A DNA stretch of 64,000 bases, taken from positions 868,001-932,000 of the forward strand of contig NZ_CP109078.1 in the NCBI RefSeq assembly GCF_035917455.1, given 5' to 3'. The stretch comes from Micromonospora sp. NBC_01796 (GTDB lineage: Bacteria > Actinomycetota > Actinomycetes > Mycobacteriales > Micromonosporaceae). Shown here in pieces: positions 7,399 to 16,548 of this stretch. How positions within the stretch are numbered: position 1 is the stretch's first letter; every line of letters begins with the position of its first letter. The translations under genes and the position numbers were made by a program. Under the pieces are notes generated by a model that was not told where the DNA came from, searched no databases, and saw only the letters and a list, made by a program, of their open reading frames with translations.

Positions 7399-8534
7399 TG
7401 ACCGAGCCGCCGGGCAGCGCCGTCCGGCCGGAGCCGACGTCGGCCGCCCCGGATCCGGGGCCCGTACCGACGGAGGAGTCGCCGGCCGGTCTCGATCTCG
7501 ACCGGCTCGCCGGGCACCTGAGCGTCCACCGTCCCGACCTGCTCGACGGCGCACCCCGGGCCCGACTGATCCCCGGTGGCCGGTCCAACCTGACCTACCG
7601 GGTACGAACCGGTGCCCGCGAGTTCGTGCTGCGCCGTCCCCCGCTGGGCCACGTCCTGGCCACCGCGCACGACATGGCCCGCGAGTTCCGGGTGATCTCC
7701 GCCCTGTCCGGCACCGGTGTCCCGGTCCCGGCCGCGCTGCTGCTCTGCCCGGACCACACGGTGATCGGGGCCCCGTTCTACCTGATGGAGTGGGTGCCCG
7801 GGGTGGTCTACCGGGACCGGGCGCAGACCGACCGGCTCGGCCCGGGTCAGCGGCGTGCGTTGGCGCTCGCGATGATGGACACCCTGGCCGTGCTGCACGG
7901 GGTCGACCCCGCCTCGGTCGGCCTGGCCGACTTCGGCCGCCCCGAGGGTTTCCTCGCCCGGCAGGTACGTCGCTGGGGCGGGCAGCTCGACCAGTCCCGC
8001 AGCCGACCCCTGCCCGGCATGGCGGAACTGCGCGAGCGGCTGGCCGCCACCGCGCCCGAGGGCGCCAACGCGGGCCGGATCGTGCACGGCGACTACCGCC
8101 TGGACAACCTGCTGGCCGAGGCCGGTCCCGAGGAGAACGCGGAGCCGGCGGGGGCGACCATCCGGGCGGTGCTGGACTGGGAGATGGCCACCCTCGGCGA
8201 CCCGCTGGCCGACCTCGGGCTGCTGCTGACGTACTGGGAGGTGCTCGGTGACCGGGAGGAGACGGTCGGCAACCCGGTCGCCGACGGCCTCGGCCCCCGG
8301 GCCGGGTTCCCGTCCGGTGCCGAGCTGATCGAGCGGTACGCCGACCGCAGCGACGTCGACGTCGGCCCGCTGGACTGGCACATCGCGCTCGGCTGCTTCA
8401 AGCTCGCGGTGATCTGCGAGGGCATCCACTACCGGCACACGCTCGGGCAGACCGTGGGCGACGGCTTCGACCGGATCGGCGAGATGGTGTTCCCGCTGGT
8501 CGAGCACGGGCTGACCGCCGTACCCCGGGGCTGA
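7398..8534 (+). CDS. ACAD10/11-like phosphotransferase (APH fold)
   Basis: About 378 residues from ATG 7398. The protein-kinase-like phosphotransferase fold shows a glycine-rich loop (LIPGGRSNLTYRV), the catalytic loop HGDYRLDN at about 230-237 and the metal-binding VLDWEMATLGDPLADLG. This subfamily resembles the kinase part of ACAD10/ACAD11, which phosphorylates 4-hydroxyacyl-CoA so that an acyl-CoA dehydrogenase-like domain can process it. The acyl-CoA dehydrogenase two genes downstream fits that idea. ATG 7338 is an alternative start but its first 20 residues look non-conserved. Confidence 0.8.
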   Translation: MTEPPGSAVRPEPTSAAPDPGPVPTEESPAGLDLDRLAGHLSVHRPDLLDGAPRARLIPGGRSNLTYRVRTGAREFVLRRPPLGHVLATAHDMAREFRVISALSGTGVPVPAALLLCPDHTVIGAPFYLMEWVPGVVYRDRAQTDRLGPGQRRALALAMMDTLAVLHGVDPASVGLADFGRPEGFLARQVRRWGGQLDQSRSRPLPGMAELRERLAATAPEGANAGRIVHGDYRLDNLLAEAGPEENAEPAGATIRAVLDWEMATLGDPLADLGLLLTYWEVLGDREETVGNPVADGLGPRAGFPSGAELIERYADRSDVDVGPLDWHIALGCFKLAVICEGIHYRHTLGQTVGDGFDRIGEMVFPLVEHGLTAVPRG

Positions 8535-8538
8535 CGCG

Positions 8539-9237
8539 GTGGCCGACGCGGAATCCCGCGCACCGATGCGCCCGCCCGGCGAGGACCACGCGCTCCGGGC
8601 ACCGGCCGCCCCCGCTCGGCAGGCGCTGGTTGTCTTCGCCCTCGCGTACGGGCTGCTGCACCATCTCGGCGGGGCGCTCGGCGGGCTCGGTACGGTCGGC
8701 CCGACCCGGTGGGCCGACTGGGCCGAGCTGCTGGTGCCGTACGCGGTGCTGGTCCCGGCGGCGGTGGCGCTCGCGGCCGGCGGCGCGCGGCGGACGGTGT
8801 GGGCGGTCTACCTGGTCGGGGCGCTGCTCTACGCCGAGGGTAAGGGCGTACACGTGGCCGCGAACTCGATCGGGAACGTGGCTCCGGGGCCGGCGTCCCA
8901 CCTCTGGGACGAGGTGGTCGGGCACTACCTCTGGTACGCGGGAGCCGCGCTCGTCCTCGCCGCGCTGGCCGCCACCTTCGCCCGGTCCGCCCCGCCGCAC
9001 GGGATCGGGGGTTACCTGCTGGCGCTGCTGGTCGGGCTCACCCACGCGACGAACTCGCTGGAGGGCGGCACGGCGGTCTTCGGTGTGGTGGTCGCGATCG
9101 TCGGCTGCGGCTGGGGCTGGTCGACCCGGGCCGGGCTGGGCCGGCTGCTGCTGGTCGTGTACGCCCCGGCGGTGTTGGTGCTGGTCGGGTACGGGCTGTG
9201 GCACGGCGGCTTCCCGCAACCCTCGGAACTCGGCTGA
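8539..9237 (+). CDS. Multi-pass membrane protein of unknown function
   Basis: A 232-residue protein with about six or seven hydrophobic segments ([122 protein letters not shown]), split here for description. Conserved-looking His residues lie at LLHHLGG, VHVAAN and THATN. It begins with GTG four bases after the phosphotransferase stop, so it is in the same transcript, and the acyl-CoA dehydrogenase follows. I do not recognise a function; a metal or haem role for the His residues would be guesswork. Confidence 0.7.
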   Translation: MADAESRAPMRPPGEDHALRAPAAPARQALVVFALAYGLLHHLGGALGGLGTVGPTRWADWAELLVPYAVLVPAAVALAAGGARRTVWAVYLVGALLYAEGKGVHVAANSIGNVAPGPASHLWDEVVGHYLWYAGAALVLAALAATFARSAPPHGIGGYLLALLVGLTHATNSLEGGTAVFGVVVAIVGCGWGWSTRAGLGRLLLVVYAPAVLVLVGYGLWHGGFPQPSELG

Positions 9238-9275
9238 GCCCTCGGAGACCCCCTGAGGCACAAGGAGGAAAGCAG

Positions 9276-10493
9276 ATGGACTTCGGATTCGACGCCCGTA
9301 CCGCCGAGCTGCACGAGGCCCTGGGCGACTTCATGGTCGACCATGTCTACCCGGCCGAGCCGGTGCACGCCGCCCAGGTGGCCGGGGCGGCCGACCCGTG
9401 GACCCGGCCGCCGGTGCTCGACGAACTCAAGGCCCAGGCGCGCAAGCGGGGCCTGTGGAACCTCTTCCTGCCCGATCCCGAGTACGGCGCCGGCCTGACC
9501 AACCTCCAGTACGCGCCGCTGGCCGAGCTGACCGGGCACAGCCCGTACCTGGCGCCGGAGGCGCTCAACTGCGCCGCGCCGGACACCGGCAACATGGAGC
9601 TGCTGGCCGAGTTCGGCTCGCCGGAGCAGCGGGAACGGTGGCTGCGTCCGCTGCTCGACGGGGAGATCCGGTCCGCGTTCTGCATGACCGAGCCCGAGGT
9701 GGCCTCGTCGGACGCGACGAACATCGCGACCCGGATCGAACGCGACGGCGACGAGTACGTGGTGACCGGGCGCAAGTGGTGGTCGTCCGGTGCGATGGAC
9801 CCTCGGTGCGAGATCTTCATCGTGATGGGCAAGACCGATCCGGGCGCCGAGCGGCACCGGCAGCAGAGCATGGTGCTGGTCCCCCGGAACACGCCCGGCG
9901 TGACGGTCGAGCGCGGGATGACCGTCTTCGGTTACACCGACGGGGCGCACGGCGGGCACGCCGAGGTCAGCTTCGACGGCGTACGGGTGCCGGCGGAGAA
10001 CCTGGTCGGTGCGGCCGGGGACGGGTTCCCGATCGCCCAGGCACGGCTCGGGCCGGGGCGGATCCACCACTGCATGCGCCTGGTCGGGATGGCGGAACGG
10101 GCGCTGGAGCTGCTCTGCCGGCGTACGTCGGAGCGGGTCGCGTTCGGTCGTCCGCTGGCCGAGCAGGGGGTGATCCGGGACTGGATCGCCGAGTCACGGG
10201 TCCGGATCGAGCAGGCCCGGTTGCTGGTGCTCAAGACCGCGTGGCTGATGGACACGGTCGGCAACCGGGGTGCGCACACCGAGATCCAGGCCATCAAGAT
10301 CGCCACCCCTGCGATGGCCGAGTGGGTGATCGACAAGGCGATCCAGGCGTACGGCGCCGCCGGCGTCAGCCAGGACACCCCGCTTGCCGCTCTCTGGGCC
10401 CAGGCCCGCACCCTGCGCCTGGCCGACGGCCCCGACGAGGTCCACCGCGCCTCCCTCGCCCGCCGCGAACTCCGCCGCTGGTCCCCCGCCTGA
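9276..10493 (+). CDS. Acyl-CoA dehydrogenase
   Basis: A 405-residue flavoenzyme that introduces an alpha-beta double bond in an acyl-Co[23 protein letters not shown] is the FAD-contacting middle domain signature, RKWWSSGA follows, and [23 protein letters not shown] begins the C-terminal helical domain with the RVAFGRPL segment and the terminal [13 protein letters not shown]. This matches the ACAD11-like clade, often found with an APH-fold phosphotransferase as here. The ATG at 9276 has an excellent AAGGAGGAAAGC ribosome site, supporting it over the longer upstream frame. The gene ends in a hairpin that contains its own stop codon. Confidence 0.9.
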   Translation: MDFGFDARTAELHEALGDFMVDHVYPAEPVHAAQVAGAADPWTRPPVLDELKAQARKRGLWNLFLPDPEYGAGLTNLQYAPLAELTGHSPYLAPEALNCAAPDTGNMELLAEFGSPEQRERWLRPLLDGEIRSAFCMTEPEVASSDATNIATRIERDGDEYVVTGRKWWSSGAMDPRCEIFIVMGKTDPGAERHRQQSMVLVPRNTPGVTVERGMTVFGYTDGAHGGHAEVSFDGVRVPAENLVGAAGDGFPIAQARLGPGRIHHCMRLVGMAERALELLCRRTSERVAFGRPLAEQGVIRDWIAESRVRIEQARLLVLKTAWLMDTVGNRGAHTEIQAIKIATPAMAEWVIDKAIQAYGAAGVSQDTPLAALWAQARTLRLADGPDEVHRASLARRELRRWSPA

Positions 10494-10504
10494 CGCTCAG
10501 GCGG
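10486..10504. terminator. Hairpin enclosing two convergent stop codons
   Basis: CCGCCTGA (10486-10493) pairs perfectly with TCAGGCGG (10497-10504) across a three-base loop. The TGA of the acyl-CoA dehydrogenase and the TGA of the minus-strand LacI gene form opposite arms of the same 8-bp stem. Confidence 0.5.
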
Positions 10505-11543
10505 AGGCGCGGTGGACCAGGTGGGTGTCGAGGAGGATGTAGGGGGTTTGCAGGTCCTCGTGGCGGATCCGGGACATCAGCAGGCGGGCCATCTGGCGGC
10601 CCATCTCCTCGACCGGCTGGTACACGGTGGTCAGCGGCGGGTCGGACTGGCGGGCGATCGGCGCGTCCTCGAAGCCGACCACGGACACGTCCTCGGGGAC
10701 CCGCCGGCCGGCGTCGCGCAGGGCCCGCAGGGCGCCGCAGGCCATCAGGTCGGAGGCGACAAAAACCGCGTCGAGGTCCGGGCACTGTTCGAGCAGCCGC
10801 CGCATGGCCGCGGTGCCGCTGCTCTCACTGAAATCGCCGTACGCGATGAGGTGTTCGCTGACCGGCCGGCCGCTGGCCTGCACGGCCTGGCGGTAACCGG
10901 CGAGCCGGGCCACCCCGACGCCCATGTCCTGCGGTCCGGCGATCGTGGCGACCTTGGTCCGACCCTTCTCCACCAGGTATTCGACAGCCTGCCGGGCTCC
11001 ACCGGCGTTGTCCACGTCGACGAAGTAGGCGGCCTGGGCGCCGGGTTGCAGCATCCTGGCCGGGCGACCGCCGAGGACCGCCGGCAGGGACCGCTGCTCC
11101 AGCAGGGTCGGCAGCGGGTCGGAGTCGTGCAGGGAGAGCAGGAGTACGCCGTCGACGTGCTGCGGGGTGAGGTGGTGCTCGACCCGTTCCCGTTCGGCGG
11201 GCGACTGGGCCATGGCGAGCCAGAGCTGCATCGGGGTGTCGAGCAGTCCGGAGCTGATGCCGCGGACGATGCCGGCGAAGAACGGTTCGCCGAAGACCCG
11301 TTCCTCCGACTCCGACACGACCAGCGCGACGGAGTCCGTACGCTGTGTGACCAGCGCGCGGGCGGCGCGGTTGGGTACGTAGCCCAGCTCGGCGATGGCC
11401 TGTTGGACCGCTGCCCGCGCCTCCGGGCTCACCTGGGGTGACCCGTTCACAACGCGGGAGACCGTGCCCCGGCCGACCCCGGCACGGGCGGCGACCGCGT
11501 CCAGGGTGGGCCGCCCGAGTGACCGGGTGCGCTGGGTTGTCAT
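10497..11543 (-). CDS. cebR: LacI-family regulator, CebR-like repressor
   Basis: A 348-residue LacI/GalR repressor. The N-terminal helix-turn-helix reads LDAVAARAGVGRGTVSRVVNG, followed by a hinge and a periplasmic-binding-like sensor domain (VALVVSESEERVFGEPFFAGIVRGI, GVLLLSLHDSDPLPTLLEQ, GFEDAPIARQSDPPLTTVYQP). It lies just after bglC in a cebEFG-bglC locus whose promoter carries two boxes matching the known CebR/CelR operator TGGGAGCGCTCCCA, so it is most likely the cellobiose-responsive repressor. In Streptomyces cebR sits on the other side of cebE; here it is at the 3' end, as celR is in some relatives. ATG 11543 follows GGAGGAGC. Confidence 0.8.
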   Translation of the reverse strand: MTTQRTRSLGRPTLDAVAARAGVGRGTVSRVVNGSPQVSPEARAAVQQAIAELGYVPNRAARALVTQRTDSVALVVSESEERVFGEPFFAGIVRGISSGLLDTPMQLWLAMAQSPAERERVEHHLTPQHVDGVLLLSLHDSDPLPTLLEQRSLPAVLGGRPARMLQPGAQAAYFVDVDNAGGARQAVEYLVEKGRTKVATIAGPQDMGVGVARLAGYRQAVQASGRPVSEHLIAYGDFSESSGTAAMRRLLEQCPDLDAVFVASDLMACGALRALRDAGRRVPEDVSVVGFEDAPIARQSDPPLTTVYQPVEEMGRQMARLLMSRIRHEDLQTPYILLDTHLVHRASA

Positions 11544-11569
11544 GGTGTGCTCCTCCGACGGTGGGGTGG

Positions 11570-11602
11570 GTCGGCACCGACCCGGCGCGGGTTGGTGCCG
11601 AC
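11570..11602 (-). terminator. Hairpin between bglC and cebR
   Basis: A 14-bp stem, 11570-11583 with 11589-11602, contains one G-T pair and a five-base loop. It follows the bglC stop on the minus strand and may separate bglC from cebR transcription. Confidence 0.5.
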
Positions 11603-11626
11603 ACCCCGGTTACTGGCTGGCCCCGG

Positions 11627-13018
11627 TTATTGTGCGGCCAGACCGTTACGTCGGATCACGTCGGCGTACCACCTGGCACTGGACTTGGGGGTACGAAGCT
11701 GACTGTCGTAGTCAATGTGGATCATGCCGAAGCGCTTCGTGTAGCCCCATGCCCATTCGAAATTATCCATCAGGGACCAGGCGAAGTACCCACGCAATGG
11801 CACGCCCGAAGAGATCGCGGTGTGGCAGGCCCTCAGGTGGGCGTCGAAGTAGGCAACCCGGTCGATGTCGTCGACCTCACCGTCGACCACCTCGTCGACG
11901 AAGGCCGCCCCGTTCTCGGTGATGTAGAGCGGCAGCTCGGGGTACTCCCGGTGCACCCGCTCCAGCACCTCGACCAGGCCGGGGGCGTCGATCTCCCAGT
12001 TCATGTCGGTCACCGGCACCCCCCGGGTGACAAAACGGACGTGCTCGCTGCCGGGCCAGTTCGACGGCGCCCGCCAGTACGGCTCCGGCTCCACCCCCTC
12101 GATCGGGGCGGCCACCACGTGCCGGCTGTAGTAGTTGATCCCGAGCACCGACAGCGGGGTGGAGATGATCTCCATGTCGCCGTCGCGTACGTGCTTGAAG
12201 TCGGTCACCTGGGCCAGGTCCTCGACCACGTCCGGCGGGTACTCGCCGAGCAGGACCGGGTCGAGGAAGAACCGGTTGGCCAGCCCGTCGATGCGCCGGG
12301 CGGCGTCCGCGTCGGCCGGGGTGTCCCGCTCCGGCGAGACCGCGTACAGGTTGAGCGTGATGCCCAGGTCGTGGTCGGGCCGGGCCTCCTTGATCGCCCG
12401 TACGGCGAGACCGTGGCCGAGCATCAGGTGGTGACCGGCCTGGACCGCCGCCTCCGGGTCGCTGAGTCCGGGGGCGTGCGCGCCGGAGCCGTACCCGAGG
12501 AAGGCCGAGCACCACGGCTCGTTCAGCGTGGTCCAGTAGCGGACCCGGTCGCCGAGGGCGTGGTGGGCCAGCACCGCGTAGTCGGCGAACCGTTCGGCGG
12601 TGTCCCGCAGCGGCCAGCCACCGGCGTCCTGCAACGGCTGGGGCAGGTCCCAGTGGTAGAGCGTCACCCACGGCTCGATGTCGTGTTCGAGCAGGTCGTC
12701 CACCAGCCGCTGGTAGAAGTCCACCCCCTCGGGGTTGACCGGGCCGACACCTCCGGGCTGGATCCGGGTCCAGGACAGGGAGAACCGGTACGACTTCAGC
12801 CCCATTTCGGCCATCAGCTTGATGTCGTCACGGAACCGGTGGAAGTGGTCGCAGGCGACGTCGCCGGTGTGCCCCTGCTTGGTGAGGCCGGGGGTGTGGC
12901 TGAAGGTGTCCCAGATCGAAGGGGTACGGCCGCCCTCGGTGGCACCACCCTCGATCTGGTACGCCGCGGTGGCGGCACCCCAGAGGAAGGTGCTCGGGAA
13001 GATGAGCTCGTTGGTCAC
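11627..13018 (-). CDS. bglC: GH1 beta-glucosidase
   Basis: A 463-residue family 1 glycoside hydrolase that cleaves cellobiose and cello-oligosaccharides to glucose. The N-terminal FLWGAATAAYQIEGG signature is clear. TLNEPW puts the acid/base at Glu167, and YITENG puts the nucleophile at Glu368; YFAWSLMDNFEWAWGYTKRFGMIHIDY is the standard ending. There is no signal peptide, so it acts in the cytoplasm on imported sugars. GTG 13018 overlaps the stop of the upstream permease gene by four bases (GTGA), indicating translational coupling. This is the expected last catalytic gene of a ceb operon. Confidence 0.9.
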   Translation of the reverse strand: MTNELIFPSTFLWGAATAAYQIEGGATEGGRTPSIWDTFSHTPGLTKQGHTGDVACDHFHRFRDDIKLMAEMGLKSYRFSLSWTRIQPGGVGPVNPEGVDFYQRLVDDLLEHDIEPWVTLYHWDLPQPLQDAGGWPLRDTAERFADYAVLAHHALGDRVRYWTTLNEPWCSAFLGYGSGAHAPGLSDPEAAVQAGHHLMLGHGLAVRAIKEARPDHDLGITLNLYAVSPERDTPADADAARRIDGLANRFFLDPVLLGEYPPDVVEDLAQVTDFKHVRDGDMEIISTPLSVLGINYYSRHVVAAPIEGVEPEPYWRAPSNWPGSEHVRFVTRGVPVTDMNWEIDAPGLVEVLERVHREYPELPLYITENGAAFVDEVVDGEVDDIDRVAYFDAHLRACHTAISSGVPLRGYFAWSLMDNFEWAWGYTKRFGMIHIDYDSQLRTPKSSARWYADVIRRNGLAAQ

Positions 13019-13920
13019 GACTTGACGGCGCCTTCCATGATGCCGCCGATGATCTGGCGGCCGAAGAGTACGAACACGACGAACAACGGCAGCGTCGCGA
13101 TCAACGTGCCGGCGAAGATCTGCGAGTTGTCGGCGAAGTAGGCCGAGTTGAGGCTACGCAGGGAGATCTGCACGGTCGGGTTGGCCGGATCGGCCAGCAC
13201 GACGAACGGCCAGAAGAACTGGTTCCACTGCTCCATGAAGGTGAGCAGCCCGAGTACGGCGGCGGCCGGGCGCAGGGCCGGGGCGACCACGTGCCAGTAG
13301 ACCCGCCAGGTGGAGCAGCCGTCGACCCGGGCCGCCTCGATCAGCTCGTTCGGGACCGCCTGTTCGGCGTACTGGCGCATCATGAAGATCCCGAAGCCGC
13401 CGATCAGGAACGGTACGGTCACCGACGGCATGGTGTTGAGCCACTCGAGCTTCGCCATCAGGATGTAGAGCGGGAGCACCCCGAGTTGGATCGGCACCAT
13501 CATCGAGGCGAGGATGATCAGGAGCAGCGCGTTCTTGCCCTTGAACCGCAGCTTGGCGAAGGCGAAGCCGGCGAGCGAGCCGAAGAAGACGGTGGCGATG
13601 GTGATCGTGCCGGAGACGAGGAACGAGTTCATCAGCCCCTTGACGATGTTCGCGTCCCCGTTGGCGAGCACCCGTTCGATGTTCTCGCCGAGCTTGCCAC
13701 CGGGCAGGAACGGCGGTGGCCAGGAGTTGGCCGCGTCGTTCGTACGCGAGGCGATGACGATCATCCAGTAGAACGGGAAGAGCGACAGGATCACCGCGAA
13801 GACCAGGCCGACCCAGGTCAGCGGGCTGGCCTTCCACAGCCGCTCGGCACGGTTGCGGGGCGGGCGCCCCTTGGGCGGGGTGAGTGGCGAGGGCCGGGGC
13901 CCGAGCGTCGTCGTAGTCAT
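13015..13920 (-). CDS. cebG: Cello-oligosaccharide ABC transporter permease, MalG type
   Basis: A 301-residue inner-membrane permease with six predicted transmembrane segments and the cytoplasmic EAA loop EAARVDGCSTWRVYWHVVAP that contacts the ATPase. The short N-terminal cytoplasmic tail and the C-terminal GRQIIGGIMEGAVKS are typical of MalG-type carbohydrate permeases. No ATPase gene is in the operon; the ceb systems of actinomycetes use the shared ATPase MsiK encoded elsewhere. Spacing to the upstream permease is 10 bases. Confidence 0.85.
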   Translation of the reverse strand: MTTTTLGPRPSPLTPPKGRPPRNRAERLWKASPLTWVGLVFAVILSLFPFYWMIVIASRTNDAANSWPPPFLPGGKLGENIERVLANGDANIVKGLMNSFLVSGTITIATVFFGSLAGFAFAKLRFKGKNALLLIILASMMVPIQLGVLPLYILMAKLEWLNTMPSVTVPFLIGGFGIFMMRQYAEQAVPNELIEAARVDGCSTWRVYWHVVAPALRPAAAVLGLLTFMEQWNQFFWPFVVLADPANPTVQISLRSLNSAYFADNSQIFAGTLIATLPLFVVFVLFGRQIIGGIMEGAVKS

Positions 13921-13930
13921 CGTCGGGTCC

Positions 13931-14917
13931 TCACTTGTCCGAGCTGATGCGGCGGGCCAACAGGTAGTTGATCGCCGACATGGCCGCGATCAGCACGAAG
14001 AGCACGAGCGCCACCGCACCGGCGTACCCCCACCGGAACCGGGTGTTCATGACGTCGAGCAGGTACATGGTGATCGTCTGGAACTGACCCTGCGAGCCGC
14101 CGGAGATGCCGCCGGAACCGCTGGTGAACAGCAGCGGTTCGGTGAAGAGCTGGAGACCGCCGATGGTCGAGATGATCAGCGTGAAGATGATCGTCGGGCG
14201 GAGCTGCGGGATGGTGATCGACCAGAACTGCCGGGTCTTGGACGCGCCGTCGAGCGCCGCGGCCTCGTAGACGTCCTTGTTGATCGACTGCATAGCGGCC
14301 AGGTAGATCAACGCGTTGTAGCCGACCCACCGCCAGTCGACCATGGTGGAGATGGCGAACCAGGAGGCGTACCGGTTGGCCCGCCAGTCGATCGGGTCGA
14401 TCCCGACCAGGTCGAGCAGCCAGTTGGCCAGGCCGAACTCCCGGGAGTAGATCATCGAGAAGATCAGCGCCACCACCGCGGTGGAGGTGATGATCGGCAT
14501 CGCGATGGCCATCCGGAAGAAGGTCTGGCCCTTGATCCGCCGGTTCAGGGCGTTGGCCAGCAGCAGCGCGATCAGCAACTGCGGCACGGTCGACATGGCG
14601 AACATGCCGAAGGTGTTGACCACCGCGTTCCAGAACTGCGGGTCCTGGCCGATCTCGACGAAGTTGTCCAGGCCGACGAAGCTGATGGTGGCGTTCATCG
14701 GCGACCGGTCGGTCAGCGCGATCCAGACGGTGTAACCGATCGGATAGGCGCTGAAGATCGCGAAGATGACAAAGAACGGCAGGATGTACAGGTAGGGCGA
14801 GACCTTGAGGTCCAGCCGGGTGAGCGAACGTCGGGGGGCACGCCGGGGTCCCCGCTCGTCGTCCGTCCGGTGGCTGTGCCGGCCGGTCGGCGGGGCCGGG
14901 TCGAGATCCAGGCTCAT
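13931..14917 (-). CDS. cebF: Cello-oligosaccharide ABC transporter permease, MalF type
   Basis: A 328-residue permease. Six hydrophobic segments begin with LYILPFFVIFAIFSAYPIGY; the EAA loop reads EAAALDGASKTRQFWSITIPQ. The ATG at 14917 follows a GAAGGAC ribosome site. It pairs with the MalG-type permease to form the translocation pore. It is separated from the binding-protein gene by a strong stem-loop. Confidence 0.85.
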   Translation of the reverse strand: MSLDLDPAPPTGRHSHRTDDERGPRRAPRRSLTRLDLKVSPYLYILPFFVIFAIFSAYPIGYTVWIALTDRSPMNATISFVGLDNFVEIGQDPQFWNAVVNTFGMFAMSTVPQLLIALLLANALNRRIKGQTFFRMAIAMPIITSTAVVALIFSMIYSREFGLANWLLDLVGIDPIDWRANRYASWFAISTMVDWRWVGYNALIYLAAMQSINKDVYEAAALDGASKTRQFWSITIPQLRPTIIFTLIISTIGGLQLFTEPLLFTSGSGGISGGSQGQFQTITMYLLDVMNTRFRWGYAGAVALVLFVLIAAMSAINYLLARRISSDK

Positions 14918-14938
14918 CGGAAGTCCTTCAACTAGGGC

Positions 14939-14971
14939 GTGGCGCCGACAGGGCGAACCTGTCGGCGCCAC
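14939..14971 (-). terminator. Intra-operon stem-loop between cebE and cebF
   Basis: A perfect 14-bp stem (14939-14952 with 14958-14971) and five-base loop GCGAA sit between the cebE stop and cebF start. Such structures after binding-protein genes usually act as partial terminators or protect the upstream mRNA, giving more binding protein than permease. Confidence 0.7.
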
Positions 14972-14989
14972 CCGCGCTCACGGCCGGGG

Positions 14990-16303
14990 TCACTTACCGG
15001 CGGCCGCACCGTTCTTCAACGCGTCCTTCCAGGCCGCGTCGGCGGCCTGTCCCTGCTCGACCGCGCGCAGCGCGTTCTCCACCGCGGTCCGTACGGCCTG
15101 GTTCTTCGGGCCGAGGTAGACCGGCTTCAGCTCGGTGGCACCGGCGGCGAAGATCTTGCCGATCGGCGCGTTGCTGAAGTACGCGTTGGTCGCGGCGGTC
15201 ACGGCCGGGTCGCTCAGCGCGGCCGGCTGCGAGGGCAGGTTGCCCAGCTTCTTGAAGACCTCGATCTGGCTCTGCGCGCTGGTCAGGTACTTGGCCAGCT
15301 CGGCCGCCGCCTTCTGGTGCTTGCTCGACTTCGGTACGGCGAGGAAGCTGCCGCCCCAGTTGCCGCCGTTGCCGGGCGCCTTGGCGACGTCCCACTTGCC
15401 GGCCGCCGCGTCACCGGCCTGGCCCTTGATCACACCGGTCATCCAGGCCGGGCAGGCGATGGTGGCGAAGGTGCCGTTCTTGAAGCCGGCGTTCCACTCG
15501 TTGGAGAACGACTGGAGGTTGTTGGAGAGCTTCGCCTCGATCATCTTGGTGGTCAGGTTGAACGCCGTCTTGACGTCCGGGTTGCTCTCCAGCACCAGCT
15601 TGTTGCTCTTGTCGTAGTACGTGTAGCCGGTGCCGGCGCCCGCCGTCTGGCTCAGTACGACGTTGAAGAAGTTGGTCGCCGAGTCGACGAACTTGTTCTT
15701 CTGGTCGGCGGCGGCGAACTTGGCGCCCTGCTCGATGAACGCGTCCCAGGTCGGCCAGAGCTTGCCGACCTCTTCGCGGTCGGTCGGGAGGTTGGCGGCC
15801 TTGAACAGGTCGGTGCGGTAGCAGATCGCCATCGAGCCGATGTCGGTGCCGAGGCCGAGGACCTTGCCGTCGGGGGTGGTGCCCTGCTCCCACTTCCACG
15901 GCAGGTAGTTGGCCTTGAGGTCGTTCGCGCCCTCGTCGGCCAGGTTCACGAACTTGTCGGCCTGCGCGTAGAACTGCACGATCGTGCCCTCTTCGAGGGC
16001 GACGACGTCACCGGCGCCGGAGCCGGCGGTGATCTGCTGGGTGAGCCGGGTGTTGTAGTCACCCAGGCCGAGGCCCTTGCCGCGTTCCTGGATCGTGACG
16101 TTCGGGTGGTCCTTCTTGTACGCGTCGTACAGGCCCTCGTACCCGAAACCCTGGTCGCCGAAGACGTCGACGATCAGGGTGATGGGCGCGTTGGGATCGG
16201 CCGGCTCGCTTGACGAGTCGTCGCCACAGGCCGTCGTGGCGAACACGGCGACGGACGCGATCGCGATTGCCGCGAACCGCCGACGGCGGGACGTGACGCT
16301 CAT
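14990..16303 (-). CDS. cebE: Cello-oligosaccharide-binding lipoprotein
   Basis: A 437-residue family 1 extracellular solute-binding protein. The signal peptide (RRRRFAAIAIASVAVFATTAC) ends in a TTAC lipobox, giving a surface lipoprotein. The body carries the SBP pattern DVFGDQGFGYEGLYDAYKKD and LGTDIGSMAICYRTDLFKAA, and DALKNGAAAGK at the end. As the first gene of the operon with its promoter carrying two CebR boxes, it is best read as CebE, which captures cellobiose and cellotriose. ATG 16303 has a GAGAGGGG ribosome site. Substrate is inferred from context. Confidence 0.85.
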   Translation of the reverse strand: MSVTSRRRRFAAIAIASVAVFATTACGDDSSSEPADPNAPITLIVDVFGDQGFGYEGLYDAYKKDHPNVTIQERGKGLGLGDYNTRLTQQITAGSGAGDVVALEEGTIVQFYAQADKFVNLADEGANDLKANYLPWKWEQGTTPDGKVLGLGTDIGSMAICYRTDLFKAANLPTDREEVGKLWPTWDAFIEQGAKFAAADQKNKFVDSATNFFNVVLSQTAGAGTGYTYYDKSNKLVLESNPDVKTAFNLTTKMIEAKLSNNLQSFSNEWNAGFKNGTFATIACPAWMTGVIKGQAGDAAAGKWDVAKAPGNGGNWGGSFLAVPKSSKHQKAAAELAKYLTSAQSQIEVFKKLGNLPSQPAALSDPAVTAATNAYFSNAPIGKIFAAGATELKPVYLGPKNQAVRTAVENALRAVEQGQAADAAWKDALKNGAAAGK

Positions 16304-16416
16304 CCTGACCCCTCTCAGGTCGCATGTATGTGTGGTGGGGGGCGCGGTGGTACGGGTTGGGGACGGCTACCCGGACGAAGATCGTGGATCGATGCTGTGG
16401 CGCGAGCCACACGGGC

Positions 16417-16483
16417 CGGGAGCGCTCCCATGAGATTGCCGGGGGGTTTCCAGGGTGTCAATACCCCGATGGGAGCGTTCCCA
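16417..16483 (-). promoter_or_regulatory. ceb promoter with two CebR boxes
   Basis: CGGGAGCGCTCCCA (16417-16430) and TGGGAGCGTTCCCA (16470-16483) each match the CebR/CelR operator TGGGAGCGCTCCCA at 13 of 14 positions. On the minus strand TTGACA lies at 16461-16456, with CAATCT 17 bases on (16438-16433). The predicted start point, near 16426, falls inside the first box, so repressor bound there would block initiation. The rest of 16304-16548 holds no gene. Confidence 0.85.
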
Positions 16484-16548
16484 TTTCGTTACCGCCGCCG
16501 CCCAAGGTCACCAAGAGCGAAGAAGGTGTTACGGAGCCGCCGGGGCGT

